Source of the DNA: Agelaius tricolor
Taxonomy: Eukaryota; Chordata; Aves; Passeriformes; Icteridae
DNA: 64,000 nucleotides
Assembly: GCA_023055355.1 (NCBI GenBank)
Contig: JALJCS010000001.1
Location: 79,462,881 to 79,526,880, forward strand
Reading direction: 5' to 3'
The translations under genes were made by a program, and so were the position numbers. Shown here in pieces: positions 24,298 through 35,365 of the stretch; within the stretch, counting starts at the first letter, position 1, and every line of letters starts with the position of its first letter. The notes beneath the pieces are model-generated. The model worked only from the letters and a program-made list of their open reading frames with translations. It did not search any database and was not told where the DNA came from.

Positions 24298-24612
24298 GTG
24301 AGTTGGCTTTGAAGCTTCTAGTTTCTGAAACAGTAAAACCCAACAGTGTTGAGTAATGTTTATAATTTTGAGAGAATCTTTAAGCATATTAAGTTATTTC
24401 TCATAGATAATATTTTAAGTTCTGTATCCTTCCTTATGCTATGTGAATTACCTAATACATTAGCAAGTATCAAGTGCATAAGTACATGGAAGCATATTTC
24501 AGCAGATAAAAGGATGCCAGACTTTCTCACTGTTTGCTGTTAGTATACTTGATGTTTGATAAACATGCTTTTATTTATACAAACATGCTAGACAATTTTC
24601 ATATTCTTCTAG

Positions 24613-24771
24613 AGGTAACAGTCTTGACCAACTTATTGGAAAAGCACCAGAGCAGCAGAACCTTAAAGATGAACTTTCTGACTTATCAGCCATGGAAGAA
24701 GCTCTGGATGAATTAATCAAGAATTGTGCTCATCAGATATTTGAACTAACAGATGACAAAGAAAATGCAAA
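24613..24771 (+). CDS. E2F6: E2F6 coding exon 4: dimerisation coiled coil (residues 106-158)
   Basis: The acceptor is TTCTTCTAG before 24613. The exon starts by completing Ile106 and reads GNSLDQLIGKAPEQQNLKDE and on into LSDLSAMEEALDELIKNCAH, then QIFELTDDKENA. The heptad leucine pattern is the E2F leucine-zipper/coiled coil used to pair with DP proteins. Its end (24771) is not followed by GT. It borders ATATCCTTT, the minor-spliceosome 5' splice site, leaving AA to complete Lys159 in the next exon. Human E2F6 has the matching ELSDLSAMEDALDELIKDCA stretch, so the reading frame is secure. Confidence 0.96.
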
Positions 24772-25766
24772 ATATCCTTTCAACTCTTGCATTATTTTAA
24801 CAGATGGTTTTGGTTGCACATACATATCTAGTAAGAAGTGTAGGCTGATACCACAGGTATGCAGTACTGCTTGATAATGAGTTTTATAATAGCAGACTTC
24901 TGATTATTTTGCATTTGAGCATGCCTGTCCTGTGCCTTGCTTTGCAGTATCATGGACAGTCTAGCCTGTCCTCGGAGGAGTGTTGCTTGTGTGTCCTTTC
25001 CACTGCAGAAGAATGAAGTGGGGAATAGTCTTAGTACCCTGACCATCACGCTGTTCTCTCCATTTGAGTCGGCTCAGGGGCAGGTTTTGACCCACCAGTG
25101 AGCTCAAGATGCTTAGTGAGATGACAGAGAGGACTCAGAATGGAGTCCCAGTGGCCTGTTGCCAAGGAGATATAATGGAATGTTGGTTATATCCTAATAC
25201 CCTTCTCTCTTGAAAGAGATTCCAGTGCAGCTCTGACTTCCAGATGGGTTTTGACAATAGAAAAGAGATTCATTTTAATATTTGGCATAAAGATTGAACT
25301 TTGGCTTTGGGTTACAATAAAATATTATTTCGCTCCCTTGTTTGGCAAGATGTTAAGGGGTGTGCACAAATGAAATGTGCTCAATATTCTTTATACCTTA
25401 CTGCTTCAGAAAATAGTTCTACAGTGTCTCAGGAAATTATTTTCATGCTATTAGAAAACAAGAGTGTAATTCCTGAAGAACAGTATTCCTTTGGCTTTGT
25501 AGACTTATGACAACATCTGTGAAGACTGTTTGGGGTTTTTTTATAACATTGAATATATTTCTAAAAGTCTTTTTTCCTTCCTGGAAATACAGAAAAGTAT
25601 TTTTCTACCATTAGCTGATACTTCATTTTACAAAGCTAGTATTAACCTCTGCTGAATTGTTGATCAATTTTCTGAAGTTGGTATTCTGCCTCAACATATC
25701 TTGACATCACACTCTTGCTTCTGCCCATTAGCAAATTACTTTACATAATCCTTGACCAATGTATAC
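24772..25766 (+). other. E2F6: U12-type AT-AC intron of E2F6
   Basis: The intron starts ATATCCTTT at 24772, the exact minor-spliceosome donor, and ends in AC at 25765-25766. The branch-point match TCCTTGAC is at 25749-25756, with the branch A (25755) 11 nt from the 3' end, inside the 10-14 nt window typical of U12 introns. Splicing here joins AA|A as Lys and gives [14 protein letters not shown], matching human [15 protein letters not shown]2F family genes are known to carry conserved U12 introns. The minor-spliceosome requirement may limit E2F6 expression, an inference. Confidence 0.93.
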
Positions 25767-25881
25767 ACTAGCTTATGTGACATACCAAGATATCCGAAGC
25801 ATTCAGGCATTTCAGGAACAGATTGTGATTGCAATTAAAGCTCCAGAGGAAACCAAATTGGAAATACCAGTTCCTAAAGAC
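25767..25881 (+). CDS. E2F6: E2F6 coding exon 5: start of the marked box (residues 159-197)
   Basis: The exon begins with the A that completes Lys159, then reads [38 protein letters not shown] and stops at GAC|GTAAGT in phase 0. The LAYVTYQDI and [11 protein letters not shown] blocks are the first half of the E2F marked box, the beta-rich region that packs on the DP partner and binds cofactors. It is nearly identical to the human gene. Confidence 0.96.
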
Positions 25882-27156
25882 GTAAGTTTTATACATTTCT
25901 CCTAAAGAAACAAAAGTTTATAAATTTGATTTTTTGCAGCAGCAGTCAGTAATTGATTTCCAGTTTCTGTCATGCAGATAGTGGTAGTTAGATGTTCTTG
26001 TGTTCCACTGAACAGTGCTGCAGGGATAATAGTCTTAGAAGCTTAGTTGCTGTATTTTTCTTTTTGCCTAAATTACTAAGCCATAAATGTATCTGAGCTT
26101 TAGTTACCTGGTTTTGTTAGAGAGAATGGAAAACCTGTAATAAAGTATGCAATGTACAGTATGGTTGGAAAAAGAATACCTTTTGTCACTCTGGTAGATG
26201 ATATCTAGAGGGATTTTTCATGGAGTGGAGCTGTGCCCTGTTCTCACCCCACGGTGCAATACACAGGCTCCATTCTTGTCTCACAGAGGAGCCAGACCTT
26301 TGCCCCTGCACCCAGCAGTGCTGCAGCTGCATAGTGGGGCCTGTGTACTGGGAACCCACTGTTGGTAGTGCTCTGAGAGGGCAAATCCTGGAAGACAGCC
26401 TAAGATAACAAACGGAGCTTTAATTCCATTTTCTTTTTTGCATGAGCATTTTTGATAATCTTCCCAATTGCATAGTCATTGAAGTTGCCTTGCTATGTGG
26501 ATAGAAAGGTGGGGATATCTTAGGAAAAGGAAATTAATCAGTAAAACCAAAGAGTTAGATCCACTACATAGATCTCCAGTAGTTTCCCTGGTCAAAGGAG
26601 CTGTCTGTCATCCAGTGGAGATGAAAAAGATAAAATTCCAGATGCCTCCTGAAGCAATAAAAAGGCAGAATTTCAAAAGTTGTACATTGGAACAGAATAT
26701 TTTCTCCATCATGCATTAAGATTTATTTGCTCTGTGTCTTGCCACATGATGTCTGTGGAAGGAAAGCAGTAGAAGCGATTAGGATTAGTTGCTTTACTAT
26801 TTTGTTAAAGCGTTGTGCTCCAGTTTGTTGTTGGATTCATGGCAATGTTTTGTCAAGTTTTTAAATTTTGTTACTCTTCCTAAACATAAGTAAGTCTTGG
26901 TCATATATCTGAAAGTCAATAGAAAGACTAAACAAATACTTAAATGCACATTCATTAAAAATGAAAGCTTGTTAGCTTAATTCTGCAAAATAGTTGTCCT
27001 ACAAATGTATGTAATGTCATAATTTATGTGGAAGCAGTAACAATTTTAAATAGCTGTATTTGTTCTGTTTTTAATCTATTGTCTTTAAAATAAGTGCAAA
27101 AATAAAGAATGTATAAGATTTATTCTTTGAATTATATACAAGTTGCTGTTTTATAG

Positions 27157-27308
27157 GATCACATAGAAGTGCATGTGAAGAGCACGAAAGGACCCATTGA
27201 CGTGTATCTATGTGAGGTGGAAAAAGAGAATCCAGGTGCCGACACTTGTGAAGATATGGATACTGTCCATATCTAGTGAAACGGAGACATCATTTTATCC
27301 TGATGAAG
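27157..27308 (+). CDS. E2F6: E2F6 coding exon 6: end of the marked box and C terminus
   Basis: The acceptor is TTTTATAG before 27157. In frame the exon reads DHIEVHVKSTKGPIDVYLCE, VEKENPGADTCEDMDTVHI, then TAG at 27274-27276, giving a product of about 236 residues. The IDVYLCEVE block ends the marked box. No retinoblastoma-binding tail follows, as expected for E2F6. The exon continues after the stop to a donor GAAG|GTAACA at 27308. The stop lies only 32 nt before the junction, so nonsense-mediated decay is not expected. A second frame past the stop (SISSETETSFYPDE) resembles the serine/glutamate tail of human E2F6, so the true C terminus is uncertain. Confidence 0.85.
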
Positions 27309-28027
27309 GTAACATTCTCCGTTTCCATTTTTATCCACGTGTATTTTTTTTTATTTTCTTAAAATTATCATATCATTCTGATAAAGCTGTAAGCTGTACT
27401 GTTGAACAAGTGTAATTTTCAGAGCATAGATTGTGGGCCAAGATGTGTGGGAGTACAGGAAACGCCTGGAAGAGAAGTCTGTGCTGTTGTGTTACCTCAC
27501 AGCAACAGGAGGTCAGAGAGTCAGACACATGCACACAGAGCAAGGCACTCTTGTTCCCTGGCCTTTTCCTTCCTTTGCTCCTTGCTGATTTCCTGTCAGA
27601 GCCCATGGATGGAGCCCTCAGCTCCATGTGTCAGCTCTCAGGTGCTGCACTACAGAGTCCTGCTCAGCTCAGATTGTTGCCATGAGAGTTATGATGCTGT
27701 TTTAAACGAGACTGTGCTACTGCTCTAAGGGAGGGCAGACAGAAGAGGGAACGTTGTATTTTAATCTCCTAAAACAAGATTGGATGGGATAGAGATTCTG
27801 AAGAAGCCTAGTGCTGCCGGATGTTGTGGCGTAAAGATAAATCTGGCAGGAATTGCAGTAGCTCAGAACACAAAGAAAGAAATTATCTTTAGAAGTGCTG
27901 CTTTATAGGTGAAGGGGAGAGTTGGCTTTTTCGTCCCAGGCATTTTTTAAATTATTTTGCTTGTGGAATAACTCAAAATTTTATTTTCTATAATTAATCA
28001 TATTCCTTTTTTATTTTCCTTTTAAAG

Positions 28028-28760
28028 TGAGATCTCCGATGGAAGAAAAAAAGCATTTGAGATGCCAGATTAATTACAACACAAAAATCTAATATAGAAT
28101 GTAAATATCTGTATTATAGGGCTTTTCCAAACTGCTTGGATCTGCAAACTTCGTAACCTGAAATGTTCCAAAGTGTTTTAAAAATCCAGCAGTGGATTGG
28201 TTGAGTGTTTTCACAGGATTGCTTATCCTCCCAAGTCAAAAGACAACAGTTTCTGGAGTTGCACTTAGGAGCTTTGTTTTCCTTATTGCATATGACCTAC
28301 AGAGCTTTGGGAAAATAGTTTTTTACTTTAAAATTTTAATTGACAGAAAACAAAGATAATCAATTACTTCCAAAAATTAAGGTTGGAGAACAATTTCTGG
28401 AGCGGTTCATAATCTGTGTGAGAATGTATAAAATGAAGAAATGCACTTTTCAGTTCTGAGGCAGCACTACTAAGCAGGATTGTCAAACACAAGTGTAACA
28501 AAGAACTGGTGTATTGGAAGCCTTTGATATGAAGAACAAGATGTAAATATCCCAAGAGTTATGCTTTACACTGTGTAAGTGCTGTTTGTATCCAGCTCTA
28601 CATGAACTATGGTATCAACACTGAAGTGAAATAATTGGGCTTTGTGTGTACATACTTGTATCATTTCTGGGTAGTTACTGATGTACATTTATTGAGATGG
28701 TTTGCATTTCTGCCTCTGTACAGCAAAGAAATAAAATAAGCTTACAAAAATACAAAATAG
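28028..28760 (+). other. E2F6: Probable last exon and 3' UTR of E2F6
   Basis: The acceptor CCTTTTAAAG (AG at 28026-28027) is preceded by a T-rich tract. The exon runs to a polyadenylation signal AATAAA at 28730-28735. If translation ends at 27276 this is all 3' UTR. If exon 6 instead ends at the internal donor CCAG|GTGCCG (after 27235), or the frame differs, the exon codes for VRSPMEEKKHLRCQINYNTK plus Ile and then TAA at 28091-28093. The end coordinate is estimated from the poly(A) signal. Confidence 0.65.
28730..28735 (+). terminator. E2F6: AATAAA polyadenylation signal of E2F6
   Basis: AATAAA followed by AATAAGC and A-rich sequence. It is the first canonical signal after the last exon that sits well downstream of the stop, and intergenic sequence with CR1 fragments follows. 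Cleavage would fall near 28745-28760. Confidence 0.65.
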
Positions 28761-29982
28761 TCATAATGATACATGTTGGGTTGCCTTTGCTGCAATTCAC
28801 TGAGTGACTACAAGCATTTAAAATTAGGTGAAAATCTAAAATCTGTTTTACATGGTACTGTCAGATAACACTTAGATCTGGATCTTGTGATGCCACAGTA
28901 CTGAAACAATTTTCAAAAGAATGATAGATAACTACTTAAGTTGGTCCATTCCAGTTTACATACAGCAGAACCTTAGCTGAGTATCGTCTTTGTGGCTCAG
29001 CTTGCAAAAATATGTAAAATACTTAAGGACTATTAAGTCTCTATTATCCATCTTTCATATCCATAAAACAAAGCTGTTGAATTTATATGCTGGATTTTCC
29101 AAGGGAGTGAACTGTCACTGTACAAATGCTGTGCATGGGCTCACCTCATCCCAGTATGGTTTCTGTAGGGGTGGGTTGGCAGGTTTGGTTTTAAGTGGGA
29201 AGTCCAAGTCCTTGGGTCACACAGTATTGACAATTATACATCTACTCACAAGTGAGACCATCAAAGCTAATTAAACCCTGCATGTTCTAGCCAGCAGCTC
29301 TACATGTATTTTAGACAGGTGCAGTGAAATTAAATTCCCTATGTTCTACAATACAAATAAGTTGGCACAGGTGACACTGATGAGCATAAATATACCTAAA
29401 TACAGATTGTGAATTAACTCTGTTTTCCACAAGGTTCCCTAATTTGGCTAAATGCATAGTAGTATACTTTGCAATTTGGGGAAAAAACACCAAGTGCAAT
29501 CTTGTGTCAAAGGTAATCTTGAATTTTTATGTCTGTCCTATCAACTTCAGACTCCAGAATACAGGACTTCTGGAAAAAAATAGGATACTATTTTTTTGTC
29601 TGTGCAATTCAAACTACAGGCTAAGCTGTAATAAAAATAAATAAAAGCAAAGTGACAGCACAATGAATACATAGAACAAGGTAAAAATGAAGAAGGTGCT
29701 TCTCCAGTGAAGCTGGGAATGAGGGTTAAAACTAAGAAAGCATTTTTTTGCACAGGAAAATTGTCCTTTTCCTTCAGTGACTGGTTTCTGTTCAAAACTC
29801 TATTTGATGTTTTACATTGCTGTTCTGTTTTGGGGGGGGGGAGGTTTGTGCAAAAGAGAAGCATTGATTTCCCCCTACGCTAGTTCAACAACTTAGGACA
29901 ACGTTTCCCATAAAACCTATAAAAATTTCCAACACTAACTAATTCTGAATGCTGGGGTATGTTGGGGTGGGTTTTTGTTACA

Positions 29983-30075
29983 TGATCATAAAATCCTAGA
30001 ATAGTTAAAGTTAGAAGGGACCTTGAAGGTCACATAATTCCAATGCCCCTGCTTTGGAGAGGGACAGCTTCCCCT
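29983..30075 (-). mobile_element. CR1 LINE 3' tip, antisense
   Basis: Inverted CR1 3' end: 'atcataaaatcctagaatag', 'gaagggaccttgaaggtcac', then 'ccctgctttggagaggga'. It stops where a second CR1 3' end starts at about 30079, so it appears interrupted by that copy. Confidence 0.85.
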
Positions 30076-30078
30076 ACA

Positions 30079-30410
30079 TCACAGAATTATTTAAGTTGGA
30101 AAGACCTCCAAGACCTTGAACTCCCTTAGGATGGTGGCTCTACCACCTCCCAGTGGAAGCACCTTCCAGTGCTTCACAGTTCTTTCAGTAAAGGAATTCT
30201 TCCTGACATCCAACCTGAATCTCCCTGGTGCAGCTTGAGGCCATTTCCTCTCATCCTGGTTGCTCAAAGCCCCATCCAACCTGGCCTTGAACACTTCCAG
30301 AGATGATAAGGCATCCACAGCTTCTTAACCTGTTCTAGTGGCTCTCCACCCTCATAATAACGAATTTCTTCCTAATATTTAATCTAAACCGACTCTCTAA
30401 CTCTTAGCCA
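30079..30410 (-). mobile_element. CR1 LINE 3' fragment, antisense, second copy
   Basis: Inverted CR1 beginning 'catcacagaattatttaagt' and continuing through 'ggtggctctaccacctccca', 'cttcctgacatccaacctga', 'cccatccaacctggccttga' and 'cttcctaatatttaatctaa'. The two neighbouring 3' ends in the same direction suggest one CR1 landed in or against another. Confidence 0.92.
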
Positions 30411-32339
30411 TTACCTACCTTATATAAAAAGTAAGGAAGTACATTTTTACAAAATAACCATCTTAAAAATGTTAAGGAAGTTTGTCTTCAACAGTGCAAC
30501 AATCCATTTAAATGAAACATTAGGATTTTTCATTTTGAACAAATCTCTAGCGATTGCTTTTCCTCACTCATTTGTACAGGTTTTCTAGCAGTATAATTAA
30601 TGCTTTTAGCCACACAGTTGTCACAGTGAAGTGGAAGAAGCTGTAATATGACAATTATACTGCTACTATTTTGTTTAATACATCTGTTGTTGTAATAGTG
30701 CACCTTCAGCAGAACGAATGGAGTTTTGAAGATTAAACCACTGCTTTTGCTACTTGGTTATGTACAGTATTACCCATTGGTGATACTGGAAAACAATGTA
30801 CTGTATAAGCTCAATGCACTAATTAGCTGAAAAGATTCAACTTGGACTTGAAAAATTCCCGAGTGATGCTGAACTTAGACACAAGTTACAAGCTCACTCA
30901 TAAATGTGACAGGACCTTACTCTGAGTTTGTGTAGTAATGCTTGATTTTTTTTCTGAGAGATTATTATTTTGCCAAGTCTACATCTGTTCATTTTCAGTA
31001 CATTTGTATGTGTAAGAAGCTCTCCTGGCTATTTGAGGACTGATAAATTAAAAGTTTCTATTACTCTTTCTGCCTTCCCTTCAATAAGAATGGTTAAGAA
31101 TGTTAATGCATCAATCAGCAATAGCAACAGCCAGGACCCATAATTATTAAATTCCTGGTTTTCCTGATTCTTACTGTAAATAGCACTGCAGGTTGCCAGT
31201 TCAGCCCTTACTTGGTGTGGGAATTCACATGTCAGAGTTCTCAGATGTGAACTACAGTTTTAAATAATGTGATTTTTTTTAGGAGAGAGAAGATTCCTGC
31301 AAATTGTTGTCTGTTGGAAAGCATTTGAAAGTCAGCAATTTTCTTCATTTTGAATTATCTTTTTGGTGTGTGTGAAGAGCCTCATTTTATAAGCATAATT
31401 AAGCACTGATTTCAAAAGTCCTTGTCAGTGGCAAGGTTCATCTGCTGGCCAGGCCATGAGCTGCTCCCAGCGTGCTGGGGCTGGCTGCAAGCTCTAAACC
31501 CTTGTGTTCCATGATCCTGGCATGGGCTGGCCCCTGTACCCTGCTGGGACCTCAGTAACTGCTGAAGGGTTTATCAGGAACACAGATCTGCTATTTTTGG
31601 TTCCACTTCTGATCTGCCTGGAGTAACTTGTGAGAAGTGCACTGAGGCTAAAATTGTATAAACTACCCTTGGTTGTGTAGGTTATATACATCTAGATGAG
31701 GCTTCTCACTGTGTGTAGATGTTTACTGAAGGACTCAGATACTTGTTAGTCGAAAAGCACGATCTGTGTTTTGAAGAAAATTTAATGTTTGCAGAGAAAG
31801 GGCAACCTGGTTCTGTCCATGTATGGCACCCTGGTTCTTCCCTGCCACCCCTGCAGGCAGACCATGGGTGATCTGAGGGTCTGAAGCTGCACTCTCCAGA
31901 CACCCACCATGTGGACGTGGGCTGATGGAAGCTCCTTACTTTGTGATCCATGAATGAAGTGGTGTCTCCAATTGACTCTAGATTAAGGGATGGGGTTATA
32001 GAAGACAATCCTAGAAGCTGTAACAGCAAATTCAAAGATCCAAGCTCAGCACATTGCAACTCTTTTATTGACTTAGCCCACTGTGGGGGTGCATTCCCCC
32101 CACCCCAGCCACACTGTGATCCCAAAAATGCTCATTAGGTCTCAGCCTTGACAAACAGCAGCTGGTTGAGCTTCTCTTGAGCTTACCAGAAACACTCTTC
32201 TCCCAGAAACTTTTGCTGTCTAACAAGCTCCTGTTTTAATGAACAGCCTTGGAAACTTATTTTTGTTGCCTGAACAACAACCTAACCAGAGTAAAATTTT
32301 CGTTATCAAATTTTCAAATAAAGTTACCTGCCTGAATTG

Positions 32340-32500
32340 TGGCCAGGATGGAAAATTACTGTGACTAAAGCCAACTCTCTTGTGACCCTATAAACACCAG
32401 CCCATAGTGAGACCCTTGGAGCTCTCCTGGACCGCAGTGCACTGTGGCCAATAAATACCAGACACTCTGCTGCCAGCTGGGCATTCAAGGATCAAATCAA
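32340..32500 (+). mobile_element. LTR-like promoter and poly(A) fragment
   Basis: A TATAAA box at 32389-32394 (context GACCCTATAAACACC) is followed 61 bp later by AATAAA at 32450-32455 (context GTGGCCAATAAATACC). This compact TATA-to-AATAAA spacing with GC-richer sequence between is typical of a retroviral LTR R region. The ends are not visible. The weak open frame starting inside it (32444) has no family match I know. Confidence 0.4.
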
Positions 32501-35053
32501 GCTTCCCTGAAGTTAGTTGTTATTTTTTCACAATCCCTAAAACACCTACAAAAACAGGACAATATCCACACAGGGCCTCCATCCTATACATTGCACAGAA
32601 TTCAGTCAGGAGCTGGAACTGTGATTTACTTGATAATGCTACTCCCCACAGATCATCAGAGAACCTTTTTACCAAGAAACATTCTCACCATCAGTGCCAG
32701 TAATCCTTTGTGTAAGAAACAATTTCTCACGAGAAAAATCTCCCTGGTTTTAGAAACAACTTCAACCTTAAGTGCCTGCTGAGCCATTGTCTTCAGGCTG
32801 GAAAGAAGCTATTGGAGGTGATTTCTGTATTTATTCAGTTGAAGAGAAAACAAACACATTTGAAATTATGCAATATATTATCCTATCCTGTGAGAATAGT
32901 AATGGGGGAAATACAGAGATATAGGATTAATTCTTCCTATGATTAGAGGTTAAAATAAAGCAAAGTAAAAACAAAATACTGTTAAAGCATTAGCACTGCC
33001 TTTCTTTTGTGATTAAAAAAAACAGATTTATCTGAAAGAACTGAATAAAGGGATAGAAACAAATGCTAGTCTTTCAAATTGCCAACATTGACACATTGGC
33101 TGTCAGAGTCCATGCAGAGATTAGTAGTTTTGACTCAAAAAACATTGACAACCCTGATCCACTGAGCAGCAGAAGAGGCAAATATGGATTAATGTGTATT
33201 TCTTGATTAATCAAGTGTTTCTCCTGGTCTGAAATACTCTAGACTGTATTAAAAATTTACTGCAGGTTGAAGCTCAGGGATTTTACTTCTCTCAAAAAGA
33301 CTTTAAATTTGTGTCATTAGATGATGATCAGACTCTTTAAAACAAGTATCTTCCAATCAAGATATATTTTATTCCCAATCTGTAAAACACTGTTCCTTTA
33401 TACATGGAGAAAGTATAAATGGCTTGGAAAGAAGGGATTGGAAAGTTGTCCAGATATTGTTGTCTGTATTCTATGTGTGTGTCTCTGAGGATCAGTTGCC
33501 TGGAAATGAAAACAAGACAACAGCAATTGTTTACATAGATGTCGCCTAAAAACGTCTCAGGCATTTATGCTCTCTCTGCTGACTTTATGCCAATTGTCCA
33601 TCTCTTAAATTGACACATTGAGCTATTTTTGGGGTGTAAGGAGGGAAGTCAGCAAAGCAGGGTTTATAATTTGGAAGAAAAATGATACAGAGCTAAAGGA
33701 AAAAAAAAATTCCCTAATGCAACTTAAAAGGTTTGTTTACCACCTTTGAAATCAAAACCTGATCAGGATGGTGGTATGTGTTCAGTTGATTGCTTCCAAT
33801 CAGTTTAACAAAATCGAGGTTCAACCAGAAATACTCATTCAGCCATGGCTTTATTAACAGCAAATTATGGCTTTGAAATGGGCCTGAGTTCAGCTCTAAG
33901 TATAATTTACTTAATTGTTGCACTATGATATTTTTGTATAGGTAATTCTTATTTAAAAGCAATAATGGTTTCACAATGGTAATACTGGTAGTACAGGTGA
34001 ATTACTGAGATACAGAACTACCATTATCAGAAGGATGAGATCTGTAGTTTTTGTTTCCATACAGAGAAAACCTCAGGGTGGGCTGTCCTTTAAAGACAGT
34101 TATACTTACGTATAAACCCGTTATCTCCTTTCAACACCACATCCTGCTGCTGTCAGGCAGCTTGCTGCCTCTGGAACAAATCATTCCTCTGTGCTGTGCC
34201 CATTTGCAAAAAGGGGGGACTGTCTTGATCTCCTTTGCAAACTCTGATCAGTTCTGCTCTGCAGTGACTCCTCAGAGTGTGCCAGCTTCCCCAGACCTGC
34301 CATAGGATGCTTGTCCAGCACCAGCAAGGGCAATCCCCAGACTTGCTGTGCTCCATGAAGTAACCACAGTGGGTGCCCTGGGACAGCACCCTTTCTGAAG
34401 ACAGTACTGAAGACCTCTTCACTATCTTTAAAGATGCTATCCCAGGGCTCTCATTTCTGCTGCACGTCCTTTAACAAGTTAAAAAGCAAAATAAATTCAA
34501 TGTTTCAAACACATAAACATAATTAGCATCTTATCGACAATTTCAGTTGAGAAGCTGAACTGTACAGATGTACAAATAAGTGTTCCTCATATTTATTTTA
34601 CATATACTTTGGGGTTTTTTGGGGTTTTCCCCCCCTCTTTGGTATTCTATCAGTCTTGTATTAAAGAGACAAGAAGATCTGAAACATTTAATTAATCTTC
34701 AAGTATAACTTGCCTCTTTTTTCAATGATTACAAAGTTTTTCCTCACTCTGGGTTAAAACTTAGACACAGGATTAACCCTTTCCTCATGCAACCTCCTAG
34801 TACATCTGTTTTTTACAGTGGCCTGTGAAATGGGTTCAGCCTTCAAGTATCAAGGCTTGTGTAGAACAAACACTCTAAACACCCCGAACTGGTGCAGAGT
34901 TTCCAGGGAAACTTTGGTGAAACGGAAAAAGGGAGACATTATCTGCCAGTTCCCCAGCCCCGCAGAGGACCCAGCTGCACAGAGGAGCACACCTGCCTGC
35001 CCCTGCTGAGCCCGGGGATGCCAGAGCTGCTCCCGCCGTCCCGGACACTGCGG

Positions 35054-35068
35054 GGCCACTAGAGGGAT
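35054..35068 (+). promoter_or_regulatory. Possible CTCF-type motif
   Basis: GGCCACTAGAGGGAT matches the CTCF core CCACTAGRGGG with a mismatch in the final position. It lies in a locally GC-rich patch (about 34950-35220) midway between E2F6 and ROCK2. Weaker than the site at 15621. Confidence 0.35.
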
Positions 35069-35284
35069 GTCTGCAACCATCCTTCCACGGCTTCTGAAGC
35101 AAACCACCACTTCACATTCCTGGCCAGCTGCAATCGCACACGGCAACCAACAGTCCTAAGAAACGCTGCAAGGGATGCATCAGAGGGCTGCTCGCCGCGG
35201 CCTAGGGAGAGTATTTGGACACTACCAGTTGGAAAGATGAGATGCAATGCTTGGAGTGCTACAAGGTCCAAGAGAGCAAACCAG

Positions 35285-35365
35285 AAGTCATAGAGTCACG
35301 GATTCACAGAATGGTTTAGGTTACAAAGGACCTTGATGATAATCTAATTCCAACCCCTCTTGTTG
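35285..35365 (-). mobile_element. Short CR1 3' tip, antisense
   Basis: 'catagagtcacggattcaca', 'gaatggtttaggttacaaag', 'gaccttgatgataatc' and 'attccaacccctcttg' form the inverted 3' end of CR1, only about 80 bp long. Confidence 0.85.
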
